Source: Thermoplasmata archaeon (GTDB taxonomy: Archaea; Thermoplasmatota; DTKX01; VGTL01). From it: 64,000 nt of DNA. Positions within the stretch are counted from its first letter, which is position 1; every line of letters starts with the position of its first letter. The notes under the pieces were generated by a model that saw only the letters and a program-made list of their open reading frames with translations, was not told the DNA's origin and did not search any database. Shown here piece by piece: positions 1-7,181 of this stretch. The stretch covers positions 1-64,000 of the forward strand of contig JAWCLH010000004.1 in NCBI GenBank assembly GCA_038851035.1, read 5' to 3'. The translations under genes and the position numbers were made by a program.

Positions 1-49
1 GGAAAAGGCGGTCGAGAAATATTGCCGAGATGCATAGGTATTTCGTCAT
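1..49 (-). CDS. csb2: Csb2 (Cas5-Cas6 type, I-G), first codons only
   Basis: Only the first 16 codons lie inside the window; the gene runs off the left edge. The ATG at 49-47 overlaps the csb1 stop (ATGA), and the peptide reads MTKYLCISAIFLDRLF, which resembles the start of Csb2/GSU0054 proteins of type I-G (old I-U) systems, where this gene normally follows csb1. Csb2 is thought to combine Cas5- and Cas6-like roles in crRNA processing and Cascade assembly. The call rests on 16 residues plus gene order, so it is moderate. Confidence 0.5.
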   Translation of the reverse strand, partial: MTKYLCISAIFLDRLF

Positions 50-1218
50 TCTCTTTGCTCCGGGCTTTCTTCAGTCTTGCCTTTTCTTCCTCTCTTTGGC
101 GTGGCTTTCACTGCCTTGATTGCCTCGATAGTTAGATTGCCGCTTCTGAGGAGTTTTTTTCTCTCATCTTCTTCAAGCTCTAAAAGAGCGCTGGCGACCT
201 CAGTGTTGAATGTCGCTTCTTTGTCTTCTTTACTGACTCCGAAAGCTTCCGCGGCGGCCTTTGCAAAGCTTAATGCTTCGTCGTGGGTAATCTTCAGCTC
301 TGAGCGGATACCATCATAATTTACGATTTTCCATTCTGTCGGTTTGTTCGGATCTTGGACTAACTCGCACCCTTGGCGTAGAAAGGTCTCTGTCGGTGCA
401 GTGAAAGCGACGAGCGAGAGGCCGAAGATATAGCGGCGGAGCTTCATCGTTTCCTCGGGCTGTCCGGGGACTCCTAGGGTTCGGAGGGCACTCAGATTAA
501 GAATTGCGTCCTTGCGTATCTCTCCTTGAACAAGAACACCCCCATGAGTGCCCGTGGAGGGCACATGAGCCAGCCCGAGCTCGGCTTTTGGACCCTTAAT
601 CTCTACCTCGGCTTCTCCACCAGCGAGTATTTCACCGGCGATCGTTGTATACTGGGCTGACCTGCGCAACGGTTTCACGTTAAATGCCCTGATCACCGAG
701 CGGACAATTCTAGGAATCTTGGCCTGTGTGGCGCGGGAGTCCCAGGAGCCGAACACTATCGATGTGGGGGCGATTTGAGCCAGAGGCCGTGCGTCTCCTT
801 CATTCTGATAGCTCCGAAAAGCCTTATGCAGAATTGGTCCTAGCTCTGAGAACCTCACTATCGCGTCTGCGGCGCGATGGCCGGCATCGAGAATGTCGAT
901 TCTTCTCTCCACGCCCTCAATTTTGGCTTTGATATAGACGTGGGGAACGAGTGCCCTGTATGGCTCTCGCTTGAAGATCGGCTCCATTCTATTGGCCTGC
1001 GAGCCAACGCTGTCTATCTGGCACACGCTCGTCCCGTCCTCCTCGAATTTATCGATATTGTACCCGCTCTGGTCGCGATCCAGCGGGTAGGTCGGAGGGA
1101 ATATCACGGCGTCCCTGCCCTCGGCGGGTAAAAACCACTGGCGCATCGTCAGTGCCGCCACCGGGCTGTCGTCCTTCAGCCACTCGTCGTATTTTTCTAT
1201 TTCTTTCCCGTCTGTCAT
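46..1218 (-). CDS. csb1: CRISPR-associated Csb1/Cas7 (GSU0053 family), type I-G
   Basis: Backbone (Cas7-type) subunit of the type I-G interference complex, expected to coat the crRNA. The protein of 390 aa opens with MTDGKEIEKYDEWLKDDSPV and contains the family hallmark LDAGHRAADA, followed by a region with FGSWDSRA. An open frame extends to 1326, but the ATG at 1218 is preferred: it has a GGGAGG ribosome binding site about 8 nt upstream, it lies 4 nt beyond the csb3 stop, and the longer form would overlap csb3 by about 100 nt. The C-terminus is Lys/Glu-rich. It is translationally linked to csb3 before it and csb2 after it. Confidence 0.88.
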   Translation of the reverse strand: MTDGKEIEKYDEWLKDDSPVAALTMRQWFLPAEGRDAVIFPPTYPLDRDQSGYNIDKFEEDGTSVCQIDSVGSQANRMEPIFKREPYRALVPHVYIKAKIEGVERRIDILDAGHRAADAIVRFSELGPILHKAFRSYQNEGDARPLAQIAPTSIVFGSWDSRATQAKIPRIVRSVIRAFNVKPLRRSAQYTTIAGEILAGGEAEVEIKGPKAELGLAHVPSTGTHGGVLVQGEIRKDAILNLSALRTLGVPGQPEETMKLRRYIFGLSLVAFTAPTETFLRQGCELVQDPNKPTEWKIVNYDGIRSELKITHDEALSFAKAAAEAFGVSKEDKEATFNTEVASALLELEEDERKKLLRSGNLTIEAIKAVKATPKRGRKGKTEESPEQRE

Positions 1219-1222
1219 TTTC

Positions 1223-1996
1223 TCAGCCTCCCAATTTTCTCGCAAAATCGAACCCTTTATAACGGTCTTGTGCATCTCTTGAAAGAAGACGGAATCTATA
1301 TGTTTCTCCTCCGGGAATGATTCCATGGAGTGCGGCCGGTGCGATGATAGTGTTAAGGGGCACGGACCATATAGTGTATCTGAAAGTCCTTCGCGAATCA
1401 GGTACAGGGCGGAACCTTTGCAGCCCTATAAGGGTAAAGAATTCGACGGCCGGGAATGCTGGAACGTCCATGCCGAGCGTATCAGTGGAAAAACCCGTGT
1501 GCAATGCATGGACGAATCTTCGGGGGTCAAAATAAAATGGATCTACTGCTTTTTTCTTTTCTATATCTTTAACTATCGTTTGGTAGTTCAGGATATCGCT
1601 ATGTTTTGGGCAATCGATCAGGGCGATTTTCATTGCCTTAGCGATATCAATTACTCGTTGTTGACCTGCCCATGTCTTTAATTCATTGCCGCCAGTCTCT
1701 TCGTCAAGCCACCAATCCAGTCGAATATTGAATGGGTCCCCGAGCCTGAAAGGGCATATCTTTAGGTCGACGTTATCCTTGTCCGTGATTAATGGAGCCA
1801 TGCGGAGTTTTTCTAAAAATTTAGAAAAGAGTTCATTTTGTTCTGTTGGAATTTCAAGAGTGAATAGTTCGCTATTGAAGTATCCTTCCGCTCCAGGCCA
1901 TAATCTGTTAAATAGCTCGAGCAGACCGCAGCAAGCGAAGAAATGGCCCGGATTGGTTGGGTCAATATTTATAGAGATGTTCTGAATGATAGTCAT
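1223..1996 (-). CDS. csb3: CRISPR-associated Csb3 (Cas8u2-like), type I-G
   Basis: Predicted Cas8-like subunit of the type I-G complex; 257 aa. The N-terminal stretch DPTNPGHFFACCGLLEL, with LWPGAEGYF just after it, is characteristic of Csb3 proteins of cas3-csb1-csb2-csb3 loci. The ATG overlaps the cas3 stop (ATGA at 1996-1993), so the genes are coupled. Downstream csb1 begins 4 nt after its stop. The exact role of Csb3 in target recognition is inferred from its position as the only candidate large-subunit gene here. It looks intact. Confidence 0.8.
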   Translation of the reverse strand: MTIIQNISINIDPTNPGHFFACCGLLELFNRLWPGAEGYFNSELFTLEIPTEQNELFSKFLEKLRMAPLITDKDNVDLKICPFRLGDPFNIRLDWWLDEETGGNELKTWAGQQRVIDIAKAMKIALIDCPKHSDILNYQTIVKDIEKKKAVDPFYFDPRRFVHALHTGFSTDTLGMDVPAFPAVEFFTLIGLQRFRPVPDSRRTFRYTIWSVPLNTIIAPAALHGIIPGGETYRFRLLSRDAQDRYKGFDFARKLGG

Positions 1997-4704
1997 TTCT
2001 GAGCACCTTCCAGTAAATTATTACTACGGTCAGAGCCAACGGGTCGGGAAGCGGCTATATCTGCACATCTTAGAAGAGCCTCGAGCCATGCCAGGGTCCA
2101 CCAGCCGTAGTGTTGCTGAAGCCGAGCGAATCTACGCGAAACTTCAACAGAAATGCGCTCGTTTTCCGCTGTTGCCTGAGTTTGATCATATGCGCTAGGC
2201 TCAAAGTGAGGCCGTGCCCATCCATGATGAGCGGCTATTAAATGAAGAATCAGCTCCATATCGGGATTTGTATTAACGACCTCACTTTTAACAGCGTCGA
2301 TCAAAGAACCGAACTCATGTCTGTAGCCACCCAATAGGCGCCAATTGGAATAGTTATCGGATTTGGCCAAGGGTTCGTTTGAATTCTGATTTTTCGCGAA
2401 CAACTGCCAAACGCGACGGCTCTTGCCGCTGTCGTGCCATTGCGCCGCTATCATCAGTGGAGCTCTAATGGTTTCGCTCAACCCCAAGGCATCACAGATG
2501 CGTTTAGTGTATTCCTTAACAAGTAGATTATGGTCATTCAACTTCTGTCTGAATTTGACGAGTTCGGGGTCTTCAATAGATGTTCTCCGCCCCTCCACTA
2601 AAAGAACGAGATATTTGAATTCTCCTCCCTCCTCAATGGCTTCAGGCGGCTCGCTGAGCGTAATGCGCTCAACTTCCTGGAGGTCTTCAGGGGGCGAAGC
2701 GTACTTTTCTCCCGTTAGAAGTCTGATCCATGTAGATTGGCCGCTCGATGCAATGTGAAGCCACCTCTCTCTTCTCCGCGTACCTTCCCGAGCGGCTTCG
2801 GCCACGTCCATGCTCTCTATAGCTGTGTCCGCGCTCAGCATGCCCTCCTGCGTCAGGCCTCCGACCACGGTTGGCATTATCACCGTGAGGTATTCCAAAT
2901 CGAATTCTTTCTGCACTATCTCTGAAAGGCGTTTGTGTTCGACATTTCCCCGCTCATCCAACAGAATAACGGTGAAATCGCGATTCGGTTCCGCTTTGCG
3001 GTGCTTTTCAAGCAATGACTTTAGAACTTTTTTAACGACATCAGTGCGCTCTCTCAATCTCTCATGGCTCTCGATGCGACAGGCACGGAACCAGTCCTCG
3101 AGAGGGGCATCGTCTATACCTTCCAAATGGGGAACCTCCAGCCTCCAGACTAGGAATGTCTCAGGAGGGTCTTGAGTGATGCCGTGGAGGTACTGTGATA
3201 CCTGAGGCCTGCCAGGCATAGGTTTACTAATGCTCGTCATGGACCAATGATCAAGAAGAATCTCGGTCAGGGGTTTTATTTCCCCTCTGGGAGAGAATGC
3301 ACCCGCTCTCTCGTCAGTGTCTAAAGATGAGAGTAAATTAAGAAGGTCGCGGGAGCTCGCACTATATCCCCCATTTGATGTACTTGGTAAACGTGTTAGA
3401 ATATCTTTTGTTCTCGCAATTGCGGTAAAGAGTGGGCTCGTTGCCTTTTTTTGATTGTCCTCTGAGGTCACAATGTCCACTCTTGCCCTTCGCTCCATTC
3501 CCGCTCTACCAACACCCCCACAGCGATTCACCCTCCCGAGTCTCTGGATCATAGAGTCCAGCGGGACAAGGTCGCAGACAAGATGGTCAGCGTCAAAATC
3601 AACCCCTACTTCTCCTGCGGATGTGCTGACTAGATAAACCGTCTGGTCAATTGCTTCCTCATGATTCATAAGGGCACGGTATACTTTGTTCTCCCGAACC
3701 AATTTGTCTCTCTCATAACCCCGGATGGTTCCTGTAAGAATAGCGATACGGTTTTCGGAGCCTCTGCCGAGGTGTTTTTGCAACTCATTCGATACTTTTC
3801 GAGCCATCTCCGGAGAATAGACATATATCAAAACTTTTGATGGTGGAGTCTCATGTTGTATCGCAATCTCGACGATTTTTGAAATATATAGCCTCTCTTC
3901 TACGCTGTGGAAAAAGAGCGTCTTACTAGCACAAATCCGCTGCCTTACTATCTCCTCCTCCTCGTCCTGTGGCTCAAGGCCCATGGTGTTGGGGAGGCTA
4001 GAGCCCGGGGTCGCCGAAAGTTCCATAATTCGAATGGGCCGAACACCGCTATTGTTACGCTGTAGTTTAGAGATCTGAGCGAGCAGCTCACCAAATGCCG
4101 GTGTCAGATGAGATTCATCATGGATTATCAGCGAATCTTGTCCCAGCAGGCCTGCATGATGAGCACGGTGGTATCTACCATCTCCGTATCCGCTGAATAG
4201 GATTTTACTGCCAATCATATCGATTGTTCCGATAATTATTGCCGGTCGAGCAGGGTCCATTTTCCACTCTTCGTTATCAGCCACTTCACCCCTTAGAGTG
4301 CTTATCGCCAAAGGGTTTTTGTCTATTCCGGAAGATAAATTATATAATCGTCCAGAAATCTCGGTTAGAATTTTTTTATGTTCTTCATCTTGAACAATAT
4401 CGGGATTGAGCAGGCGCTCTCTTAATTTTAAGGCTATTTCTGTGGCCTGATCGACCACGGTCCGCCTGTTGACAATATATATTAATTTTCGAGGAATAGA
4501 GCCGTTCCCGCATTTTCCATTCGTGACTAGACTAATCAGCCAAATTGGAATGACTGAAGTTTTCCCCAACCCAGTGGGTATATTTATAATATCTGGGAAG
4601 TTGCCATTCGAGATATTCTGATAGAGTCTTGTTTGCCATCGCATTGGTGAGTGGTCCGTGAGCGCCTTAAAGGACTCTTCAAAAAAGGTTTCTCTGAGGC
4701 TCAT
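1993..4704 (-). CDS. cas3: Cas3 helicase-nuclease with C-terminal HD domain, type I-G
   Basis: Effector helicase-nuclease that unwinds and degrades DNA marked by the crRNA complex; 903 aa. The N-terminal SF2 helicase shows Walker A (IPTGLGKTS, about residue 42), a DESH Walker B-like box, a SATPGS motif III and an RLGRVNRCGG motif VI. The HD nuclease comes last, with WHDSGKSRRVWQ, HEFGS and AAHHGW near residues 760-860. This helicase-then-HD order is typical of type I-G and the reverse of most Cas3 proteins. A TATA-like TTATAAAAA at 4749-4741 and GGAG upstream of the ATG suggest that transcription can start just before it. All visible motifs are intact. Confidence 0.92.
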   Translation of the reverse strand: MSLRETFFEESFKALTDHSPMRWQTRLYQNISNGNFPDIINIPTGLGKTSVIPIWLISLVTNGKCGNGSIPRKLIYIVNRRTVVDQATEIALKLRERLLNPDIVQDEEHKKILTEISGRLYNLSSGIDKNPLAISTLRGEVADNEEWKMDPARPAIIIGTIDMIGSKILFSGYGDGRYHRAHHAGLLGQDSLIIHDESHLTPAFGELLAQISKLQRNNSGVRPIRIMELSATPGSSLPNTMGLEPQDEEEEIVRQRICASKTLFFHSVEERLYISKIVEIAIQHETPPSKVLIYVYSPEMARKVSNELQKHLGRGSENRIAILTGTIRGYERDKLVRENKVYRALMNHEEAIDQTVYLVSTSAGEVGVDFDADHLVCDLVPLDSMIQRLGRVNRCGGVGRAGMERRARVDIVTSEDNQKKATSPLFTAIARTKDILTRLPSTSNGGYSASSRDLLNLLSSLDTDERAGAFSPRGEIKPLTEILLDHWSMTSISKPMPGRPQVSQYLHGITQDPPETFLVWRLEVPHLEGIDDAPLEDWFRACRIESHERLRERTDVVKKVLKSLLEKHRKAEPNRDFTVILLDERGNVEHKRLSEIVQKEFDLEYLTVIMPTVVGGLTQEGMLSADTAIESMDVAEAAREGTRRRERWLHIASSGQSTWIRLLTGEKYASPPEDLQEVERITLSEPPEAIEEGGEFKYLVLLVEGRRTSIEDPELVKFRQKLNDHNLLVKEYTKRICDALGLSETIRAPLMIAAQWHDSGKSRRVWQLFAKNQNSNEPLAKSDNYSNWRLLGGYRHEFGSLIDAVKSEVVNTNPDMELILHLIAAHHGWARPHFEPSAYDQTQATAENERISVEVSRRFARLQQHYGWWTLAWLEALLRCADIAASRPVGSDRSNNLLEGAQK

Positions 4705-4740
4705 AGAAATTCTCCAACTATTAAATAAGGGATATCTTCA

Positions 4741-4749
4741 TTTTTATAA
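4741..4749 (-). promoter_or_regulatory. TATA box before cas3
   Basis: The minus strand reads TTATAAAAA about 26 nt before the expected start site near 4719. The leader of about 15 nt would contain GGAG ahead of the cas3 ATG at 4704. This would drive the whole cas operon. Confidence 0.5.
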
Positions 4750-4759
4750 TAGGTATTAA

Positions 4760-4969
4760 TCAATTTATCACCCCGCATTGCTTGTATTCTGTATATGGGT
4801 TTAACAAGGCTTTAGTTCCCAACTCGGTTATAAAGAACGGTGTCCTCGCTCTTATATGGAGCGTATGCTCCCTCCGGTCATCGCGCACAATCCCGCATCG
4901 CACCAGCATCCCAGACGCCGCCCTTCTGAGTCTTTCCAGCGCGAGATTTCTCCTCCATTCCCGGGTCAT
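4760..4969 (-). CDS. small possible winged-helix protein upstream of cas3
   Basis: Not assigned to a named family. The 69-aa reading starts at ATG 4969, which has a GGAGG five nt upstream; the same frame stays open to 5185 but the extra N-terminus looks unlike protein. A basic helix region (EWRRNLALERLRRAASGMLV) is followed by a beta-rich part with TLHIRARTPFFITELGTKAL, reminiscent of a recognition helix, wing and final helix of a winged helix-turn-helix. Lying just upstream of cas3 on the same strand, it could be a regulator of the cas operon; that is inference. It could also be a chance frame. Confidence 0.35.
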   Translation of the reverse strand: MTREWRRNLALERLRRAASGMLVRCGIVRDDRREHTLHIRARTPFFITELGTKALLNPYTEYKQCGVIN

Positions 4970-5214
4970 TACAACCTCCACTGGGATATCCTGAGAGTGC
5001 GGCGGTCCCTCTGATATCACAAATTCTCTCCAGCACGGGGTTGGCTTGCAGCCACCGATCTGGATTGGAAGCCTTCTTGAAACGGTCTCTTCGGCTCCGG
5101 AATCTGGCCGTCGTGGTGACGCTCCTAACAACCTTCTCCGCTCCTGGACGAGGCCTAAGGGGGGAAAGTGAATACAATTGTTCATTATTAAACTTTTCGA
5201 CCTTTTCGCCGGGG

Positions 5215-5370
5215 GCGCATATTGAGGTTATTCATACCCACTGCACGCCCAGCGGCAGCCCTCCGGGCCCGGGACTGCTCCTTTGGCGGTTCACCTAGAG
5301 CCCGAGCTATTAGCCCGGCACAAGGCGGCCCTGAGCGGCAGGCCATGCACCTTGCGAACTAAATCTGCAG
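5215..5370 (-). ncRNA. candidate structured RNA (unknown class)
   Basis: On the minus strand this stretch contains several self-complementary segments in close order: GCAAGG with CCUUGUGC, GCCGGGCU with AGCUCGGGC, GCAGUCCC with GGGCUGC, and GGGCGUGCA with UAUGCGCCC, with GCCGGG...CCCGGC able to close the last three. A TATA-like TTTAATC near 5395 is at the right distance for a start around 5368, and an AT-rich stretch follows near 5190. I could not match it to SRP RNA, RNase P RNA, tRNA or a known riboswitch. Simple GC richness could also give such pairings. Confidence 0.25.
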
Positions 5371-5375
5371 AAATT

Positions 5376-5931
5376 GACCCTAGTAAGATTAAAGTCTGAA
5401 TTCGCTTCCCCTGCCGCTTCGGATCGCTGCCTCTCACGAAAGCCCAACCTTCTCTCCGATGCCACTTTCCTTCCTCGCTTGAATTTCTAGTCTCTCCATA
5501 CTGGTGAGAGACCGCATTGATTCTGCGTGTGTGATACCTCGAATTCAATCGCCCCCGTAAATTCCGTGCGCCTCCCTTCAACGCATCGCCCTCTGTCCTG
5601 GCGGTCTTGGGAGAGAACCTCCCTTCCCCGGGTCTCAATTGCTTCATGGGCGCCGTCGTCGTCTCCCCCCGCCCCCGCCCGGGACCCGAGAGCGCCGTAC
5701 CGCGCTCCGCTCTCTTCGGGCCCTTCGGGGTGCGCCTCCCCCGGTGACGGCTTTTCTGTTGTCCGTTTGCGACCGCCTCTGGGGCCGCCCGCAGCCGTAG
5801 CGCCGCCCACGGTTTCCCGGACGGCGTGACATCGGAGACCGCCGGCTGCGCGGGGCGTTTTCTCCGGGAGGGGACGGTGCGGAGAATGATTCAGGCCAAC
5901 CTTTATAATCCCACCTGCGAATTACCCGGCG
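5376..5931. other. intergenic stretch without a recognised gene
   Basis: This stretch, between the candidate RNA and the small gene at 5932, is pyrimidine-rich on the plus strand. The open frames on both strands have arginine-rich, low-complexity translations with no ribosome binding sites, and I do not accept them. I see no tRNA, repeat array or insertion sequence. A TATA box for the next gene lies at its right end. Confidence 0.5.
5902..5909 (+). promoter_or_regulatory. TATA box, leaderless start of the 5932 gene
   Basis: TTTATAAT is centred 26 nt before the GTG at 5932, so the transcript would begin at the start codon. No Shine-Dalgarno sequence precedes that GTG. Confidence 0.55.
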
Positions 5932-6294
5932 GTGGTTTCCCTGCCGAGATTGACCTACACGGAGAGGGTTGGCTTCGCGCGGTCGCTTCTCGAGTTCATC
6001 GGCTCCAACGGTCCGATGCTTAGGCAGGCCGGGCTGGACCCCGAGAGGATGGCGAGAGAGCTCGAGGGCGCGATTCAGAGGACGGTGGCCGAGAACGAGA
6101 GGCAGGAGGCGCTGAAGGCCTCGCTGAAGGCGCAGACCAAGAAGCTCAACGAGGCCGACAGGGCGATGTACGTCCTCGCCTCGGGGCAGCTCGACATGAT
6201 TCAGGGCGCGGTGGGCAAGGGGACGCCCGCGGCCGCGACGATACGCAGGCTCAGGAGCAGGGTGAGGGCGGGCCCGAGGGCGCGGGGCGCCTGA
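5932..6294 (+). CDS. small helical protein of unknown function
   Basis: Not recognised. The 120-aa product is mostly alpha-helical by composition, with a charged central part (about residues 40-85, rich in Glu, Lys, Gln and Ala) that could form a coiled coil and a basic, Arg-rich tail. No cysteine motif, signal peptide or membrane segment is seen. The GTG start is chosen because a TATA box sits 26 nt upstream, which fits a leaderless mRNA. It stands alone between non-coding stretches. Confidence 0.6.
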   Translation: MVSLPRLTYTERVGFARSLLEFIGSNGPMLRQAGLDPERMARELEGAIQRTVAENERQEALKASLKAQTKKLNEADRAMYVLASGQLDMIQGAVGKGTPAAATIRRLRSRVRAGPRARGA

Positions 6295-6751
6295 GGGTTC
6301 CGCGGCGTGCCCGTCTGGTAAGGTATTGCGCGGGGGCGTCTGCGCGCGCTCCCGCGGCCTCGCGGGGCCGGCGGCTCCCGGCCGTTTGCGAGGCGATTCC
6401 GCCGGCGGCTCCAGCCCTTGATGACGGGCCGCCGCGCGCCCCCGCGGCTTGGCCGTGCGCGCCCGCGGGTGTCACGCTCGTCCAAGGAGGTTTCGTCCGC
6501 GTTTCCGATGTAGCCATTTGCGCCCCCGCGGGGCACACGCAAGCCTACGCCGAGATCGCGCGCGTCCCAACGGGTATCGAGTTCGTCCCGGGCGGGGCAC
6601 AGGAATTCATCTCGGCGCGGCGCTTTTTCCGACGGTGGAGCCGGCTGCGGTCCTCGCAGGTCATCTCCTCCGTCCCCGCGGGGAGACCGCCTGTCCCCCT
6701 GGGGAAATTCGAAAATTATATCTACCACTTCGGTGATATAAATTCGTTCCC
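6295..6751. other. GC-rich intergenic stretch
   Basis: About 460 nt of very GC-rich DNA with CCGCGG-type short palindromes. Open frames across it on both strands translate to Arg/Pro/Ala-rich sequence and lack ribosome binding sites. The only signal I can support is the AT-rich promoter area at 6712-6744 serving the zinc-ribbon gene. Confidence 0.5.
6712..6744 (+). promoter_or_regulatory. TATA elements before the zinc-ribbon gene
   Basis: AAAATTATATC at 6712-6722 is placed for a start near 6745, seven nt before the ATG at 6752. A second AT-rich element, GATATAAATT, lies at 6735-6744. Both stand out sharply from the GC-rich surroundings. Confidence 0.45.
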
Positions 6752-6919
6752 ATGCTCGACAGGAGCCACTTCTGCGGGAAGTGCGGAACCTACAAGCGCT
6801 ACGACCCTGTGAAAAAGAGGAAGTATTGCCCCAGATGCCGCCATAGGGAGGAGCACGAGGCGCTGGTGCACGGCAGGGGCAGGGTCGAGCGCGCGGGCGC
6901 GGTCCAGAACGGCGCGTGA
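6752..6919 (+). CDS. 55-aa zinc-ribbon protein
   Basis: A very short gene encoding MLDRSHFCGKCGTYKRYDPV and onward, with a second knuckle YCPRC. The pairs C8/C11 and C26/C29 form a four-cysteine zinc ribbon in the first half; the rest is basic (His/Arg/Glu) and probably disordered. Small archaeal zinc ribbons often bind nucleic acid or ribosomes, but nothing here fixes its job. The ATG follows two TATA-like elements by a short distance. It is a conserved-looking protein in an otherwise empty GC-rich stretch. Confidence 0.65.
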   Translation: MLDRSHFCGKCGTYKRYDPVKKRKYCPRCRHREEHEALVHGRGRVERAGAVQNGA

Positions 6920-7151
6920 CGGAGCCCACTGACCCGGGTTCCCCGCTGACGTCGAGTCCTCGAGCCCGAGCCATGCCGGTGTTATTGGTCCTGAGTTCGT
7001 CCGCGCGCCCGGGTCTGATGGGGCCCGCAGCGGTTTTTTTCTTATATGAGCGAGGGGAGCCGGGGCGGCTGGGCATTGGTGTTCCCGGGCTCGGGTCTCG
7101 CCGTGGAGCGCCCCAAGGGCCCTGGAGGTCCCGGTCGCCGGAGGGGCTACC

Positions 7152-7159
7152 AATAAATT
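7152..7159 (+). promoter_or_regulatory. TATA box, leaderless start of antiporter gene
   Basis: AATAAATT is centred about 26 nt before the ATG at 7182, giving a leaderless transcript. This favours 7182 over the in-frame ATG at 7197. Confidence 0.45.
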
Positions 7160-7181
7160 CACGCACCGCAATGACCGGCCG

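Noticed and set aside
1219-1326. Longer csb1 starting at 1326
   Set aside because: It would overlap csb3 by about 100 nt, and the ATG at 1218 has a good ribosome site and matches family starts.
1-5200. CRISPR repeat array next to the cas genes
   Set aside because: No regularly spaced repeats are visible on either strand in this part; the array must lie outside if it exists.
5215-5370. SRP (7S) RNA, RNase P RNA or a glycine riboswitch
   Set aside because: A GGUGAACC and an ACCGCCAAAGGAGCAG string look similar at first, but the conserved SRP helix 8 order, the RNase P CR-I/CR-V boxes and the paired glycine-aptamer strands are not found.
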